A stretch of 64,000 nucleotides of DNA from NCBI RefSeq assembly GCF_007828045.1, contig NZ_VITN01000009.1, positions 124,001 through 188,000 on the forward strand, written 5' to 3'. This document shows positions 26,566-37,898 of the stretch, in pieces. A program made the translations under genes and the position numbers. Within the stretch, counting starts at the first letter, position 1, and each line of letters opens with the position of its first letter. The notes beneath the pieces are model-generated. The model had not been told where the DNA came from. It did not search any database and saw only the letters and a list, made by a program, of their open reading frames with translations. The stretch is from Nitrospirillum amazonense (GTDB taxonomy: Bacteria > Pseudomonadota > Alphaproteobacteria > Azospirillales > Azospirillaceae).

Positions 26566-26657
26566 TGATCGTCCAATAACAACAAGTTGTCTTGATGTAG
26601 GCAGAATCCTATTTCATGATCATCAAATGGTGTAGCTTTCGGCAAACGATCATCAAG
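26561..26657. promoter_or_regulatory. Three-copy GATCATCAA element upstream of fic
   Basis: TTTGATGATC (26561-26570) is a perfect inverted match to GATCATCAAA (26618-26627), and a third copy, CGATCATCAA, occurs at 26647-26656. All lie within 150 bp before the fic gene, which ends in a winged helix, so they are candidate operators for autoregulation (inference). Confidence 0.4.
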
Positions 26658-26709
26658 GGCAGCCTGCGGCTTACGCGCGCTCACCCATGATGGCCCGACG
26701 GAGACTCCA

Positions 26710-27825
26710 TTGCCTGTTGCTTACCACGACGGACGGTTTCCACCTGCGGAGCTTGATCTCCCAACCTTGTTCCCGCTGGTTGGCCCCGCCAATGCCGCGA
26801 TTGCGCGGTATGAGGGCGTACTCTCCGGCATTCCCAATCCCGACGTCCTCCTATCCCCACTGACGGCCCACGAAGCTGTTCTCTCAAGCAAGATCGAGGG
26901 GACGCAGGTGACGCTGGGCGAGGTGCTGGAATTTGAGGCGCAGGGCCATCTGTTCGATGAGAGCACCCCCAAGAAGGCGGACGCCCGCGAAGTTCTGAAC
27001 TACCGTGCCGCCTTGCGTGAGGCGGCGGGTCTGATGTCCTGGCTTCCACTGTCGCAGCGGCTCATCAAGGCCACGCATCGCGTGTTGATGGATGGTGTCC
27101 GTGGTCGCCACAAGGATCCCGGCGAATACCGCCGCATTCCCAACTGGATCGGACCAGAAGGCTGCACCATCGGGCAGGCGCGCTTCGTGCCACCAGGCGC
27201 TGACAAGATCGAGCCGGCAATGTCGGCATGGGAGGCCTACATTCACACCGATGCGCCGGATCGGCTTGTACAGCTGGCCATTGTTCATGCCGAGTTTGAG
27301 GCGATCCATCCGTTTCTCGACGGCAACGGGCGCATCGGGCGGCTCATCATCCCGCTGTTTCTCTGTGCTCATGGCCTGTTGTCTCGGCCCAATTTCTATC
27401 TCTCAGAATATCTCGAAGCCAACCGCGATGAATATTACCATCGGTTGCTCGCCGTCTCGCGTGACGGCGACTGGAGTGGCTGGGTGGCCTTCTTCCTGCG
27501 TGGCATCATCGCCCAGGCCGAAGGCAACACCCGGAAAGCTCAGGCGATCCTGGCCCTGCATCAGGATAAGCGCGACTGGGTGGTGGAGATCACCCATTCC
27601 CAATATGCGGTGCGGGCCCTCGACTGGATTTTCCAGCGGCCCATATTCCAGACGCCGGATTTCATCACCTCAGCCCAAATTCCACCACCGACGGCCAGAA
27701 AGATCATCCGCGATCTGCGCGACAACGGCCTGTTGCGTGAACTGGTGCCGGCGGCAGGGCGCGCACCGGCCACGTTCGTGTTCCCCCAGCTGCTGAACAT
27801 TGCCGAGGGACGAGAAGCCTTTTGA
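26710..27825 (+). CDS. Fic family protein with inhibitory helix and C-terminal winged helix
   Basis: A 371-residue predicted AMP-transferase. The N-terminal Fic_N part has the inhibitory motif SSKIEG (S-x-x-x-E-G), class II arrangement, near residue 59; the catalytic motif HPFLDGNGRIGR is near residue 200, with the loop GEYRRIPNWIG ahead of it. The C-terminal 90 residues form a winged-helix-like domain (ITSAQIPPPTARKIIRDLRDNGLL). Start is TTG with GGAG seven bases upstream; no ATG is available in frame. It sits alone in a debris-rich, lower-GC stretch before gyrB, consistent with acquisition. The target protein is unknown. Confidence 0.92.
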   Translation: MPVAYHDGRFPPAELDLPTLFPLVGPANAAIARYEGVLSGIPNPDVLLSPLTAHEAVLSSKIEGTQVTLGEVLEFEAQGHLFDESTPKKADAREVLNYRAALREAAGLMSWLPLSQRLIKATHRVLMDGVRGRHKDPGEYRRIPNWIGPEGCTIGQARFVPPGADKIEPAMSAWEAYIHTDAPDRLVQLAIVHAEFEAIHPFLDGNGRIGRLIIPLFLCAHGLLSRPNFYLSEYLEANRDEYYHRLLAVSRDGDWSGWVAFFLRGIIAQAEGNTRKAQAILALHQDKRDWVVEITHSQYAVRALDWIFQRPIFQTPDFITSAQIPPPTARKIIRDLRDNGLLRELVPAAGRAPATFVFPQLLNIAEGREAF

Positions 27826-27890
27826 ACCCGAAGGCCTGGAGATCCCCTTTCCGGGCTCCGGGAGAGGGGGTGACGACCTTCGGCGTGCCC

Positions 27891-27958
27891 TGACCCATAG
27901 CATGAGAAAAACCGCCGATTCTCACGCTATGGGTCAAAGATTCTCGTTTTATGGGTCA
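27891..27958. repeat. Three 18-bp TGACCCATA...GAGAA units
   Basis: TGACCCATAGCATGAGAA (27891-27908) faces an inverted copy (27919-27936, 17 of 18 matches), followed by a second inverted copy (27941-27958) that keeps the outer nine and five bases. Repeated terminal units of this form occur at ends of IS21-type insertion sequences; no transposase is present, so this would be a solo end. An operator array is the alternative. Confidence 0.5.
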
Positions 27959-27976
27959 ACTCACAAAGGCGAATAC

Positions 27977-30508
<2,532 letters not shown>

Positions 30509-30601
30509 CTACCAGATATCGCGTCGCTCAGGGGCAAAACCGTCATAACCAAGGGGGATCGCAGCCCCCCATTCCGCGGACTCTCGAAAGCGCCAGGGGG
30601 C

Positions 30602-31849
30602 CTATCCGGCGCCCACCACCACGCCGCCGCCGGCGTCGTCCGGGACCGCCCGGACATGGGTGGCAGCGCCCCCCAGCTCGGCGAAGGTGGCGGCGTCGGT
30701 GCCCGTCATCCACGCCTGGGACCCCGTGGCCAGCACCTCCTGGAACAGGGCGGTGCGGCGCTCGGCGTCCAGGTGGGCGGCCACCTCGTCCAGCAGCAGC
30801 AGGGGCGGCGCCCCGCCCTCGGCCGCCATCAGCCGGGCGTTGGCCAGCACGATGGCGATCAGCAGGGCCTTCTGCTCGCCGGTGGAGCCCAGGTCCGCCG
30901 GCATGCCCTTGGCCAGATAGGTCACAGCCAAGTCGCTGCGGTGGGGCCCCACCGTGGTGGTGCCAGCGTGCGCGTCGATCCGCCGCGCCTCCGCCAGGGC
31001 CCGGCGCAGCGTGTCCTCCGCCTCCACCGCCGGCCGGTCGGCCAGCCAGCCGTCCAGGGTGCCGGTCAGCGCCAGGCCGGGCGCCGGAAAGGGACCCACG
31101 CCCCGGCGGCAGGCGGCGGCCAAGCGGGCGGTCACGTCGCGCCGGGCGGCGGCCACGGCGATGCCGTTGGTCGCCATCTGATCCTCCAGCACCGTCAGCC
31201 AGGACGGGTCGCCCCCCTCGCGCAGCAGGCGGATGCGGTCGCGCATGGCCTGTTCGAAGCGGCTGAGGTGGCCGGCATGCTCGGGATGGAAGCCGAACAC
31301 CAGCCGGTCGAGGAAGCGGCGGCGGCCGGCGGCCCCCTCCACGAACAGGCGGTCCATCTGCGGCGTCAGCCAGACGCAGGAAACATATTGCGCCAGTGCC
31401 ATCTGGCTTTTGGCCGGGCGGCCATCGATGTGCACCACGCGGCGCTCGCTGCCCGGCGCCCCAGCGGGGTCGCGGCCGGTGCCGATCTCCACCGCGCCCA
31501 GCGGCGTCTGCACCTCCGCCGCCACCGCCCAACCCGGCGTCTCCCAAGTTTCGCCCGGGGCCTGCAGCCGTTCCACATCCCCCAGCTTGGCACGGCGCAG
31601 GCCGCGACCGGGGGCGAGGAAGCTGACCGCCTCCAGCAGGTTGGTCTTGCCCGCGCCATTGGGGCCGGTCAGCGCCACCGGCCGCCGGTCCAGCGTCAGG
31701 CGGGCCTGGGCGTAGGAGCGGAAGCGGGTGACGGTCAGCCGCGTGACGGCCAGCGCCGCGAATGGCGCGGACGCCGCCCCCCCATGCTCATGAGGGGTGC
31801 CCTCCGGCTTCCCCGTCAGGGGCGGCTCTTCTGTGGACATGGCGCCCAT
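30602..31849 (-). CDS. recF: DNA replication and repair protein RecF
   Basis: A 415-residue SMC-like ATPase that helps load RecA at gaps. Walker A GPNGAGKTNLLEA, signature-type LGSTGEQKALLIAI, and Walker B LLLLDEVAAHLD. The N-terminus has about 35 extra residues, Pro/Gly-rich, before the conserved TRLTVTRFRSY. ATG codons at 31849 and 31840 and a TTG at 31861 are possible starts. It follows dnaN by about 45 bp. Confidence 0.96.
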   Translation of the reverse strand: MGAMSTEEPPLTGKPEGTPHEHGGAASAPFAALAVTRLTVTRFRSYAQARLTLDRRPVALTGPNGAGKTNLLEAVSFLAPGRGLRRAKLGDVERLQAPGETWETPGWAVAAEVQTPLGAVEIGTGRDPAGAPGSERRVVHIDGRPAKSQMALAQYVSCVWLTPQMDRLFVEGAAGRRRFLDRLVFGFHPEHAGHLSRFEQAMRDRIRLLREGGDPSWLTVLEDQMATNGIAVAAARRDVTARLAAACRRGVGPFPAPGLALTGTLDGWLADRPAVEAEDTLRRALAEARRIDAHAGTTTVGPHRSDLAVTYLAKGMPADLGSTGEQKALLIAIVLANARLMAAEGGAPPLLLLDEVAAHLDAERRTALFQEVLATGSQAWMTGTDAATFAELGGAATHVRAVPDDAGGGVVVGAG

Positions 31850-31893
31850 ATTGGCCAGCAACCGCTACCGCCGCCCCGGGGGACCCCAGGACC

Positions 31894-33018
31894 TCAAACG
31901 CGCATCGGCATGAGGACGTAGAGGGCCGAACCGTCGGCCACGTCGCGCACCACGGTGGGCGAGCCGGCGTCGGCCAGGGTGAAGCGCACGCCCTCACCCT
32001 CGATCTGCTGGGTGATGTCCAGCAGGTAGCGGCTGTTGAAGCCGATCTCGAGGGCGGTGTTGTCGTAGCTGACCTCGATCTCCTCCGTGGCGGAACCCGC
32101 CTCGGGGCTGGATGCCGACAGGGTCAGGATGCCGCGGTCCAGGCTGAGCTTCACCGCCCGGCTCTTCTCCGTGGAGATGGTGGCGACGCGGTCGACGGCG
32201 GCAGCGAACTGGCCGGCGTTGACCTCCATCACCTTGTCGTTACCCGTGGGGATGACGCGCTCATAGTCCGGGAAGGTGCCGTCGATCAGCTTGCTGGTGA
32301 GCACGATGCTGTCGAAGGCGAAGCGCACCTTGGTATCGGACAGTTGCACCTCGATGCGGTCGGCCGCCTCGTCCAGCAGCTTGCGCACCTCGATCACGGT
32401 CTTTCGCGGGATGATGACGCCGGGGATGCCGCCGGCGCCGTCGGGCAGGGCCATCTCCACCCGGGCCAGGCGGTGGCCGTCGGTGGCCACGGCGCGCAGC
32501 ACGGGGATTTCGGCGGCGCCGGTCTTGGCCTTGGAGGCGTGCAGGTAGATGCCGTTGAGGTAGTAGCGCGTCTCCTCGGTGGAGATGGCGAACTTGGTCC
32601 GGTCCACCAGCATCTTCAGGTCGCTGGCCGACAGGCTGAAGCGGTGGCCCGTGTCGCCGCCGGCCATGACGGGGAAATCCTCCACCGGCAGGGCGCCCAG
32701 GCGAAACTGCGACCGGCCGGACCGCAGGGTCAGCGTGTCGGCGGTGAAGTCCAGTTCCACCTGGCTGCCATCCGGCAGCTTGCGGGCGATGTCGTACAGG
32801 GTGTGGGCGGGGGCCGTGGCGGAACCGGGACGCGCGATGTCGGCCGGCACGGATTCCACAATCTCCAGATCCATGTCGGTGGCGGTCAGCGCCAGCTCAC
32901 CGTTTTCCGCCTTCAGCAGGACGTTGGACAGGATCGGAATGGTGTTCCGACGCTCCACCACGCTCTGAACATGACCGAGAGACCGGAGCAAAGCCGCGCG
33001 TTCGATGGTGATCTTCAT
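31894..33018 (-). CDS. dnaN: DNA polymerase III beta subunit (sliding clamp)
   Basis: A 374-residue clamp of three similar domains. MKITIERAALLRSLGHVQSVVERRNTIPILSNVL is the typical start, and the C-terminal VLMPMRV is the family's clamp-interaction end. The frame runs 26 codons upstream of 33018 without similarity, so ATG 33018 is used. Not adjacent to dnaA: a winged-helix gene lies between. Confidence 0.99.
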   Translation of the reverse strand: MKITIERAALLRSLGHVQSVVERRNTIPILSNVLLKAENGELALTATDMDLEIVESVPADIARPGSATAPAHTLYDIARKLPDGSQVELDFTADTLTLRSGRSQFRLGALPVEDFPVMAGGDTGHRFSLSASDLKMLVDRTKFAISTEETRYYLNGIYLHASKAKTGAAEIPVLRAVATDGHRLARVEMALPDGAGGIPGVIIPRKTVIEVRKLLDEAADRIEVQLSDTKVRFAFDSIVLTSKLIDGTFPDYERVIPTGNDKVMEVNAGQFAAAVDRVATISTEKSRAVKLSLDRGILTLSASSPEAGSATEEIEVSYDNTALEIGFNSRYLLDITQQIEGEGVRFTLADAGSPTVVRDVADGSALYVLMPMRV

Positions 33019-33209
33019 GCCGTTCCGCTTGTGCTGACCCGTCGCCCCTGTGAGGCGCGGCGATTGTTTGCCTTGAATCCCCCAAGGCCCCCCCACAGGG
33101 CCTGGAAAAATGGGTGGTCACCATAGCACAAGCCCCGCGCGGCGACAGCGTTTTCGACCGATTCCAGAGGCATTCGGAAGGCCGAGTCGCCGCCTGTCCG
33201 AAAGGGGGA

Positions 33210-34259
33210 TCATCCGCCCGCGTAGCGCACGTCCGGGCCGCCCGAAAGGTGGCGCAGACGGTCCAGGACGACCCGCCGTTCCGCCTTGGTGAGGCGGCCC
33301 AGCGGCGCCAGTTCCACCTCCCACACCGGCTGGCCTTTGGCGGCCAGGCGGCGATGGGTCCAGGTCGCCGCCACCCGCCCCTGGCGCAGCACCACAGCCG
33401 AGATCCAGCCGGCCTGGCGGTAGATGGCGGTACGATGCCTGTCGTCCACCACCTGGGCGGTGTCGGTGTGGGCCAGCAGCCAGGGATCGAACAGGGGCAG
33501 CACCGCCAGGTGACCGGCCGGCATCTCGGCGGCACGCGCCGCCGCCTCGTCCCGCGCCAGGATGTAAGCAGGACGGCCATCCACCTCCACCGCCAGCAGT
33601 TCGCCGGCCAGGTCCTGGAAGGCCTGGCGGCAGGGGCCGGCGGGGATACCGGCAAACTTGCGGAAGTCGGCCGGCGTTGCCGGACCATAGGCCGCCAGAT
33701 AGCGGCGCAGGAAATTCGCCACGCCATACGCGCTGTCCGCCGGCACCGCGGGCGCCTGGCCCAGCCAGGCGGGCAGCCCCACGAAGGCGGCTTCGTTATC
33801 GTCGGGACGCGGGGCGCCGTGGCACAGATGGCCCAGGGCGCAGGCCAGCTTCAGTACCCCGCCCCAGCTGTGCTCCAGCCAGGGCTGGGCCCAGCCGCCC
33901 AGGTGCGGCACCAGGCGGCGGGACAGGTCCATGCGGCTGTGCGGCCCGTCGGCCAGCGCCTGGACCACGGCGTCGATCAGCACCGCCACCCGCTCGGGCG
34001 ACAGGCCCTCGCGGCTGTACCACGCATGATACTCCGGCTGCTTCAGGCGGCGCAGGGCCAAGAGATCGCCCAGGTCGGCCGCAGGCACCAGGTGCAAGGT
34101 GGAGCGCTGGGCCCACAGCTTCACCAGGCTGCGGCTGTCATGGAGAGCCCCGGCCACCTCGGCGTCGTCCAGGGCGGCCGTGCGCGCCCGCAATTGCAGG
34201 ATGGCGGCGGACTGCACCTGGGCCTGGGCACCCAGCAGCGTGCCGGCCGCCGTCAGCAT
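33210..34259 (-). CDS. Winged-helix DNA-binding domain protein (AlkZ/YcaQ-related family)
   Basis: A 349-residue protein of the HTH_42 family, which includes the interstrand-crosslink glycosylases AlkZ and YcaQ. Visible features are LLGAQAQVQSAAILQLRARTA, the SLVKLWAQRSTLHLV segment (the QxD/QxQ catalytic motif region is not clear to me), DSAYGVANFLRRYLAAYGPATPADF, and LAVLPLFDPWLLAHTD. The open frame continues about 30 codons upstream, and that extension (ISLPQALAFRLDRQHLLAP) also resembles the family. Yet no ATG, GTG or TTG occurs there before a stop: the real start may be an ATT at 34349 or a CTG at 34343. Placed between dnaA and dnaN. Confidence 0.8.
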   Translation of the reverse strand: MLTAAGTLLGAQAQVQSAAILQLRARTAALDDAEVAGALHDSRSLVKLWAQRSTLHLVPAADLGDLLALRRLKQPEYHAWYSREGLSPERVAVLIDAVVQALADGPHSRMDLSRRLVPHLGGWAQPWLEHSWGGVLKLACALGHLCHGAPRPDDNEAAFVGLPAWLGQAPAVPADSAYGVANFLRRYLAAYGPATPADFRKFAGIPAGPCRQAFQDLAGELLAVEVDGRPAYILARDEAAARAAEMPAGHLAVLPLFDPWLLAHTDTAQVVDDRHRTAIYRQAGWISAVVLRQGRVAATWTHRRLAAKGQPVWEVELAPLGRLTKAERRVVLDRLRHLSGGPDVRYAGG

Positions 34260-34420
34260 GTCGGGCGCCGGGGCCAGCAGATGCTGACGGTCCAGGCGGA
34301 AGGCCAGCGCCTGGGGCAGTGAGATCGCCAGGGGGGAGGTCAGGGCAATGTCCCGATCAGGCAGAAGAACGGATCAGGTACATTAGGACGGGGCCTGACT
34401 GTTCCGTCAAGCCACCCTCT

Positions 34421-35935
34421 TCACCCTTCCAGCATGCGCCGCAGCAGTTCCACGTCCTCGGAGAAGGTCGGGTCGGTGGCGCACAGCTCTTCCACCTTGC
34501 GCACGGCGTGCATCACGGTGGTGTGGTCGCGGTCGCCGAACTTGCGGCCGATCTCGGGCAGGGAGCGGGCGGTCAGTTGCTTGGACAGATACATCGCCAC
34601 CTGGCGCGGGCGGGCGACGGCGCGGGCGCGGCGGGCGGAGCTCATATCCGCCAGACGGATGTTGTAATGCTCCGCCACCTTTTTCTGGATTTCCTCGATG
34701 GTCACCCGGCGGTTGCTGGCGCGCAGCAGGTCGTGCAGCACTTCCTGGCTGCTTTCCAGGGTGATGGCGCGGCCCACCAGCTCGGCATGCGCCACGATGC
34801 GGTTCAGGGCGCCTTCCAGCTCACGCACGTTGGACGTGATCTTGTGGGCCAGGAACTCCAGCACCTTCTGCGGAATCTGCACCCGCATCTGCTCGCCCTT
34901 GGACTGCAGGATGCCCAGGCGCAGCTCGTACGTCGTCGGGTGGATGTCGGCCACCAGCCCCCAGCCGAGGCGGGAGCGCAGGCGCTCCTCCATGCCTTCC
35001 AGGTCGGAGGGGCTCTTGTCGGCGGAGATGATGACCTGGCGGTTCTGGTCCACCAGGGCGTTGAAGGTGTGGAAGAATTCTTCCTGGGTGCTGTCCTTGC
35101 CACTGATGAACTGCACGTCGTCGATCATCAGCACATCGACGGAGCGGAACTGCTCCTTGAACGCCATGGTGTCCTTGTACCGAAGCGCCCGGATGAACTG
35201 GTACATGAACTTTTCCGCCGACAGGTAGATCACCCGGCGGGCGGGGTCCTTCTTGCGGATGTGCCAGGCGATGGCGTGCATCAGGTGGGTCTTGCCCAGG
35301 CCCACGCCGCCGTAAAGGAACAGCGGGTTGAAGGTGACGGCGTTGGCGTCGGCCACGCGGCGGGCGGCGGCGAACGCCAGCTCGTTGGGCTTGCCCACCA
35401 CGAAATTCTCGAAGGTGAAGCGCGGGTCCAGCAGGGCCGAGACGTCGTCGCGCTCCTCACCCAGGCCGTTGCCGGCGATGAAGGCCGGTAGGGCCGGCGC
35501 CTCGGCCACCCCGTTCAGACCGCCATGCAGGCCACCGTTGAGGGACGCGGGCGCCTGGACCTCGTCATATGTGGGCAGATGATCGATACCGGTTTCCGCC
35601 AGCGGCCCGGCATCGACGATGGCGTTGGCGGCGCGCGGGCCGGTGGTCAGGGCACCGCCGAGCGAGGCGTCGTTGCGCGGAGGGGCCACGACGATTTCCA
35701 CGGACTGGACGCCGGGATTCTCCCCTGTCCACAGGGCGCGGATGCGATCGGCGTAGTGGGTGCGGATCCAGTCGCGCATGAAGCGCGTGGGCACGACGAT
35801 GCGCACCTGGCCGCCGATGAAATCCTCAACGGTCAGCGGCTTCAGCCAGCTGCGATACGCGGTTTCACCCACCTCGTCCTTCAGGCGCCCGCTGATGCGC
35901 GCCCATTGCTGATCCAGAGATGCCTGAACCGACAT
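34421..35935 (-). CDS. dnaA: Chromosomal replication initiator DnaA
   Basis: A 504-residue AAA+ initiator that binds DnaA boxes at oriC. Domain I ([26 protein letters not shown]), a variable domain II, AAA+ with Walker [14 protein letters not shown] and Walker [11 protein letters not shown], and domain IV with the box-reading signature [15 protein letters not shown]. The frame extends 100 codons upstream to 36235 without similarity; ATG 35935 with AGGAG ten bases upstream is the usual start. Confidence 0.99.
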   Translation of the reverse strand: MSVQASLDQQWARISGRLKDEVGETAYRSWLKPLTVEDFIGGQVRIVVPTRFMRDWIRTHYADRIRALWTGENPGVQSVEIVVAPPRNDASLGGALTTGPRAANAIVDAGPLAETGIDHLPTYDEVQAPASLNGGLHGGLNGVAEAPALPAFIAGNGLGEERDDVSALLDPRFTFENFVVGKPNELAFAAARRVADANAVTFNPLFLYGGVGLGKTHLMHAIAWHIRKKDPARRVIYLSAEKFMYQFIRALRYKDTMAFKEQFRSVDVLMIDDVQFISGKDSTQEEFFHTFNALVDQNRQVIISADKSPSDLEGMEERLRSRLGWGLVADIHPTTYELRLGILQSKGEQMRVQIPQKVLEFLAHKITSNVRELEGALNRIVAHAELVGRAITLESSQEVLHDLLRASNRRVTIEEIQKKVAEHYNIRLADMSSARRARAVARPRQVAMYLSKQLTARSLPEIGRKFGDRDHTTVMHAVRKVEELCATDPTFSEDVELLRRMLEG

Positions 35936-36884
35936 TCCCGCTTCGCTCCTGCCCCAACGCCTTCCGGACCCGGAAATCAATAAGACGACACCGGCCAACG
36001 ACAGCCGGCCTGACAACCGGATCAAATCGGACCGGAACCTTATGCCGGAAAAGCCCGGTTCCCCCATGAGACAGGTCATCCCGGGATGCATCACCCCGGC
36101 AGGCGCCTCATGAAGGCCGGAGGTCCGGGCGACGAGCCTGGAGCCGAACGAAGGCATGGGAGCCGGCCGGACAGCCGGCGCGACGGATGATGATGGACAA
36201 AGGCGGAGGACCACCCAAGGTCCCGCCCTTTCCAACGCCGCCCTAACCCCGCTTCGTCAGCCCCTGTCGTCGGCCCTGTCCCGGCTGGTTCCGTGACCGC
36301 CTTTCCTCCCACCGGAACGTTTGCCGGCACCGGGTTTGAGGCATCGCCCCGCCCTGTCCGGCGCCATTCCGCTGAAATATTAGGCAGACCAAAACCTACA
36401 CACGCAAACAAAACCGCGCACCTTACGGGATTCGTTTTAAAGAATCTCCCGTAGACGCATGATCTTCTTCAAAGATTCAGAAATCTACCAACGCCAGAAT
36501 GATGTAGAGCGCCAAGCGTCAGCATCAATGTACATCTGCCATCGGTCTGCGCGGGCGTTTCCGCCGCTTGATTACTTCATCGAGGAGAACGACCCCGCAC
36601 ATCCGCAGATGCTAGTCGGGCCGTCCGGGACTCGCAATAGGCTCGAAAAGGGAACAAGCAAAAAAGACCGAATGATGCTCGCACCCGCCGCCCGCCACCG
36701 GCCCTTCGGACTATTCTGGAAGAATAGGTGAGGATGAACGCAGTAACGACGGGCGGACAAGGAAAAGGCCGCGCCCCCGCCGGTGTCCGGCAGGACGCGG
36801 CCTCATCCAATCCACGGTCAAGAGCTGGAACCCCGCCCCATGCGCCGGGCCCCGAGGGCCCGCGCGATCGGCGCGGCCGGCGTA
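35936..36884. other. Intergenic region between dnaA and rpsT
   Basis: About 950 bp with no supported gene. It includes a locally AT-richer stretch (36400-36560) with a bulged hairpin (TACGGGATTC with GAATCTCCCGTA, 36424-36453) and repeated AAAGATTC/GAATCT pieces, plus the rpsT terminator at its right end. I found no TTATNCACA-type DnaA box, so I do not call an origin. ORFs here, such as one of 90 codons from 36459, look spurious. Confidence 0.5.
36761..36802 (-). terminator. Rho-independent terminator of rpsT
   Basis: Outer stem GGCCGCG/CGCGGCC (36767-36773, 36796-36802) and inner stem GCCGG-tgt-CCGGC (36779-36791), followed on the minus strand by TTTTCC. Confidence 0.8.
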
Positions 36885-37148
36885 TCAGCCCAGAGCGTTG
36901 ATGCGGAGAGACAGACGGGAAATCTTGCGGGACACCGTGTTGCGGTGCATCACGCCCTTGGAGACACCACGCATCATTTCCGGCTGGGCCAGCTTGAACG
37001 CCTCGGCGGCGGCGGCCTTGTCGCCGGCTTCCAGGGCCAGCTCAACCTTCTTCACGAAGGTGCGGATACGGGACACGCGGGCCCGGTTCACTTCGGTACG
37101 GACTTCCGTCTGACGGATGCGCTTTTCAGCGGACTTATGATTAGCCAT
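36885..37148 (-). CDS. rpsT: 30S ribosomal protein S20
   Basis: An 87-residue basic ribosomal protein that binds 16S rRNA. Opens with [17 protein letters not shown] and ends [18 protein letters not shown], both typical. The upstream extension of the frame to 37307 lacks similarity. A clear sigma-70 promoter precedes it and a terminator follows, so it is a single-gene unit. Confidence 0.98.
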   Translation of the reverse strand: MANHKSAEKRIRQTEVRTEVNRARVSRIRTFVKKVELALEAGDKAAAAEAFKLAQPEMMRGVSKGVMHRNTVSRKISRLSLRINALG

Positions 37149-37192
37149 GACAAACCCTTTTCGAACACGACCCTTGCCGTGGAAGGCCGGGC

Positions 37193-37221
37193 TTATACCC
37201 CCTCCCCACGAAACCGTCAAG
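37193..37221 (-). promoter_or_regulatory. Sigma-70 promoter of rpsT
   Basis: On the minus strand, TTGACG (complement of 37216-37221), 17 bp, then TATAAG (complement of 37193-37198). The best-matching vegetative promoter in the window; a start near 37186 gives a leader of about 38 nt. Confidence 0.78.
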
Positions 37222-37411
37222 CGGCACGGCCCTAAAAACCGCGCCAGACTAGACCAAAATCCGGCGAGCATGCCCTTGCTTTGGACATCCCCGCCCCCCG
37301 GATTCAACGAGTCTAAAACCAGATATGGGCGATTCTGTCGCCGACACCCAAGATCATGGGTCTTTTACTTTAAACACGCCCTTTCCCTTGCGAAGCACTT
37401 CAGAAATGGGT

Positions 37412-37789
37412 CTACTGCGGCCGCAGAATGAAGCGCACCATGGTTTCGGCCCGGCCGCCCACGCCGTCGCGGGTCGCCGTGATCTCCAGCCTTTCCCCCT
37501 CACGGGCCCAGTGGCCGTTGCCGGCGGGGTGCCAGCCCAGCTGCGGCAGGGTCTGGGCGTAGAAGGCGGTGATGGCGGCGGCGTTGACGTCGCCCTGGGC
37601 TGCCGACTCGACGATGCGGCCCTCTGGCTGATCGAAGACCACCGCCGCGTTGGCCGGCGCCGTCAGCCCCGGCATCAGGGGCAAATCCTCCACCCCCGGC
37701 ACGAACCCCGGCTCCACCGGTCCGGCGCCGCCCGGCCCGGCGGCCAGCAGCAGGGGGATGGAAACGGCAACGGCAAGGGCAAGGCGCAT
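37412..37789 (-). CDS. Exported protein of unknown function
   Basis: A 125-residue protein with a signal peptide (LALAVAVSIPLLLAAGPGGAG) and a small domain around AAVVFDQPEGRIVESAAQGDVNAAAITAFYAQTLPQLGW that I recognise as recurring in alphaproteobacteria but cannot name. Codon use and clean frame support it. It lies between rpsT and mutM on the same strand. Confidence 0.7.
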   Translation of the reverse strand: MRLALAVAVSIPLLLAAGPGGAGPVEPGFVPGVEDLPLMPGLTAPANAAVVFDQPEGRIVESAAQGDVNAAAITAFYAQTLPQLGWHPAGNGHWAREGERLEITATRDGVGGRAETMVRFILRPQ

Positions 37790-37898
37790 TCAGGGCTCAC
37801 GCGGGGGACCAGGGGCGGCCAGGAGGGGCCGGTAAGGTTCGCTAGAGCCATAAGGTGAAGCATGCCGGGCCGCCCATCAACGGCCAAGGCCGCATGCG

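Noticed and set aside
36459..36731. 90-codon ORF in the dnaA-rpsT gap
   Set aside because: No ribosome site, atypical codon use, no recognisable features; lies in an AT-richer noncoding stretch.
35936..36884. oriC at dnaA
   Set aside because: No DnaA boxes found by eye; alphaproteobacterial origins often lie elsewhere.
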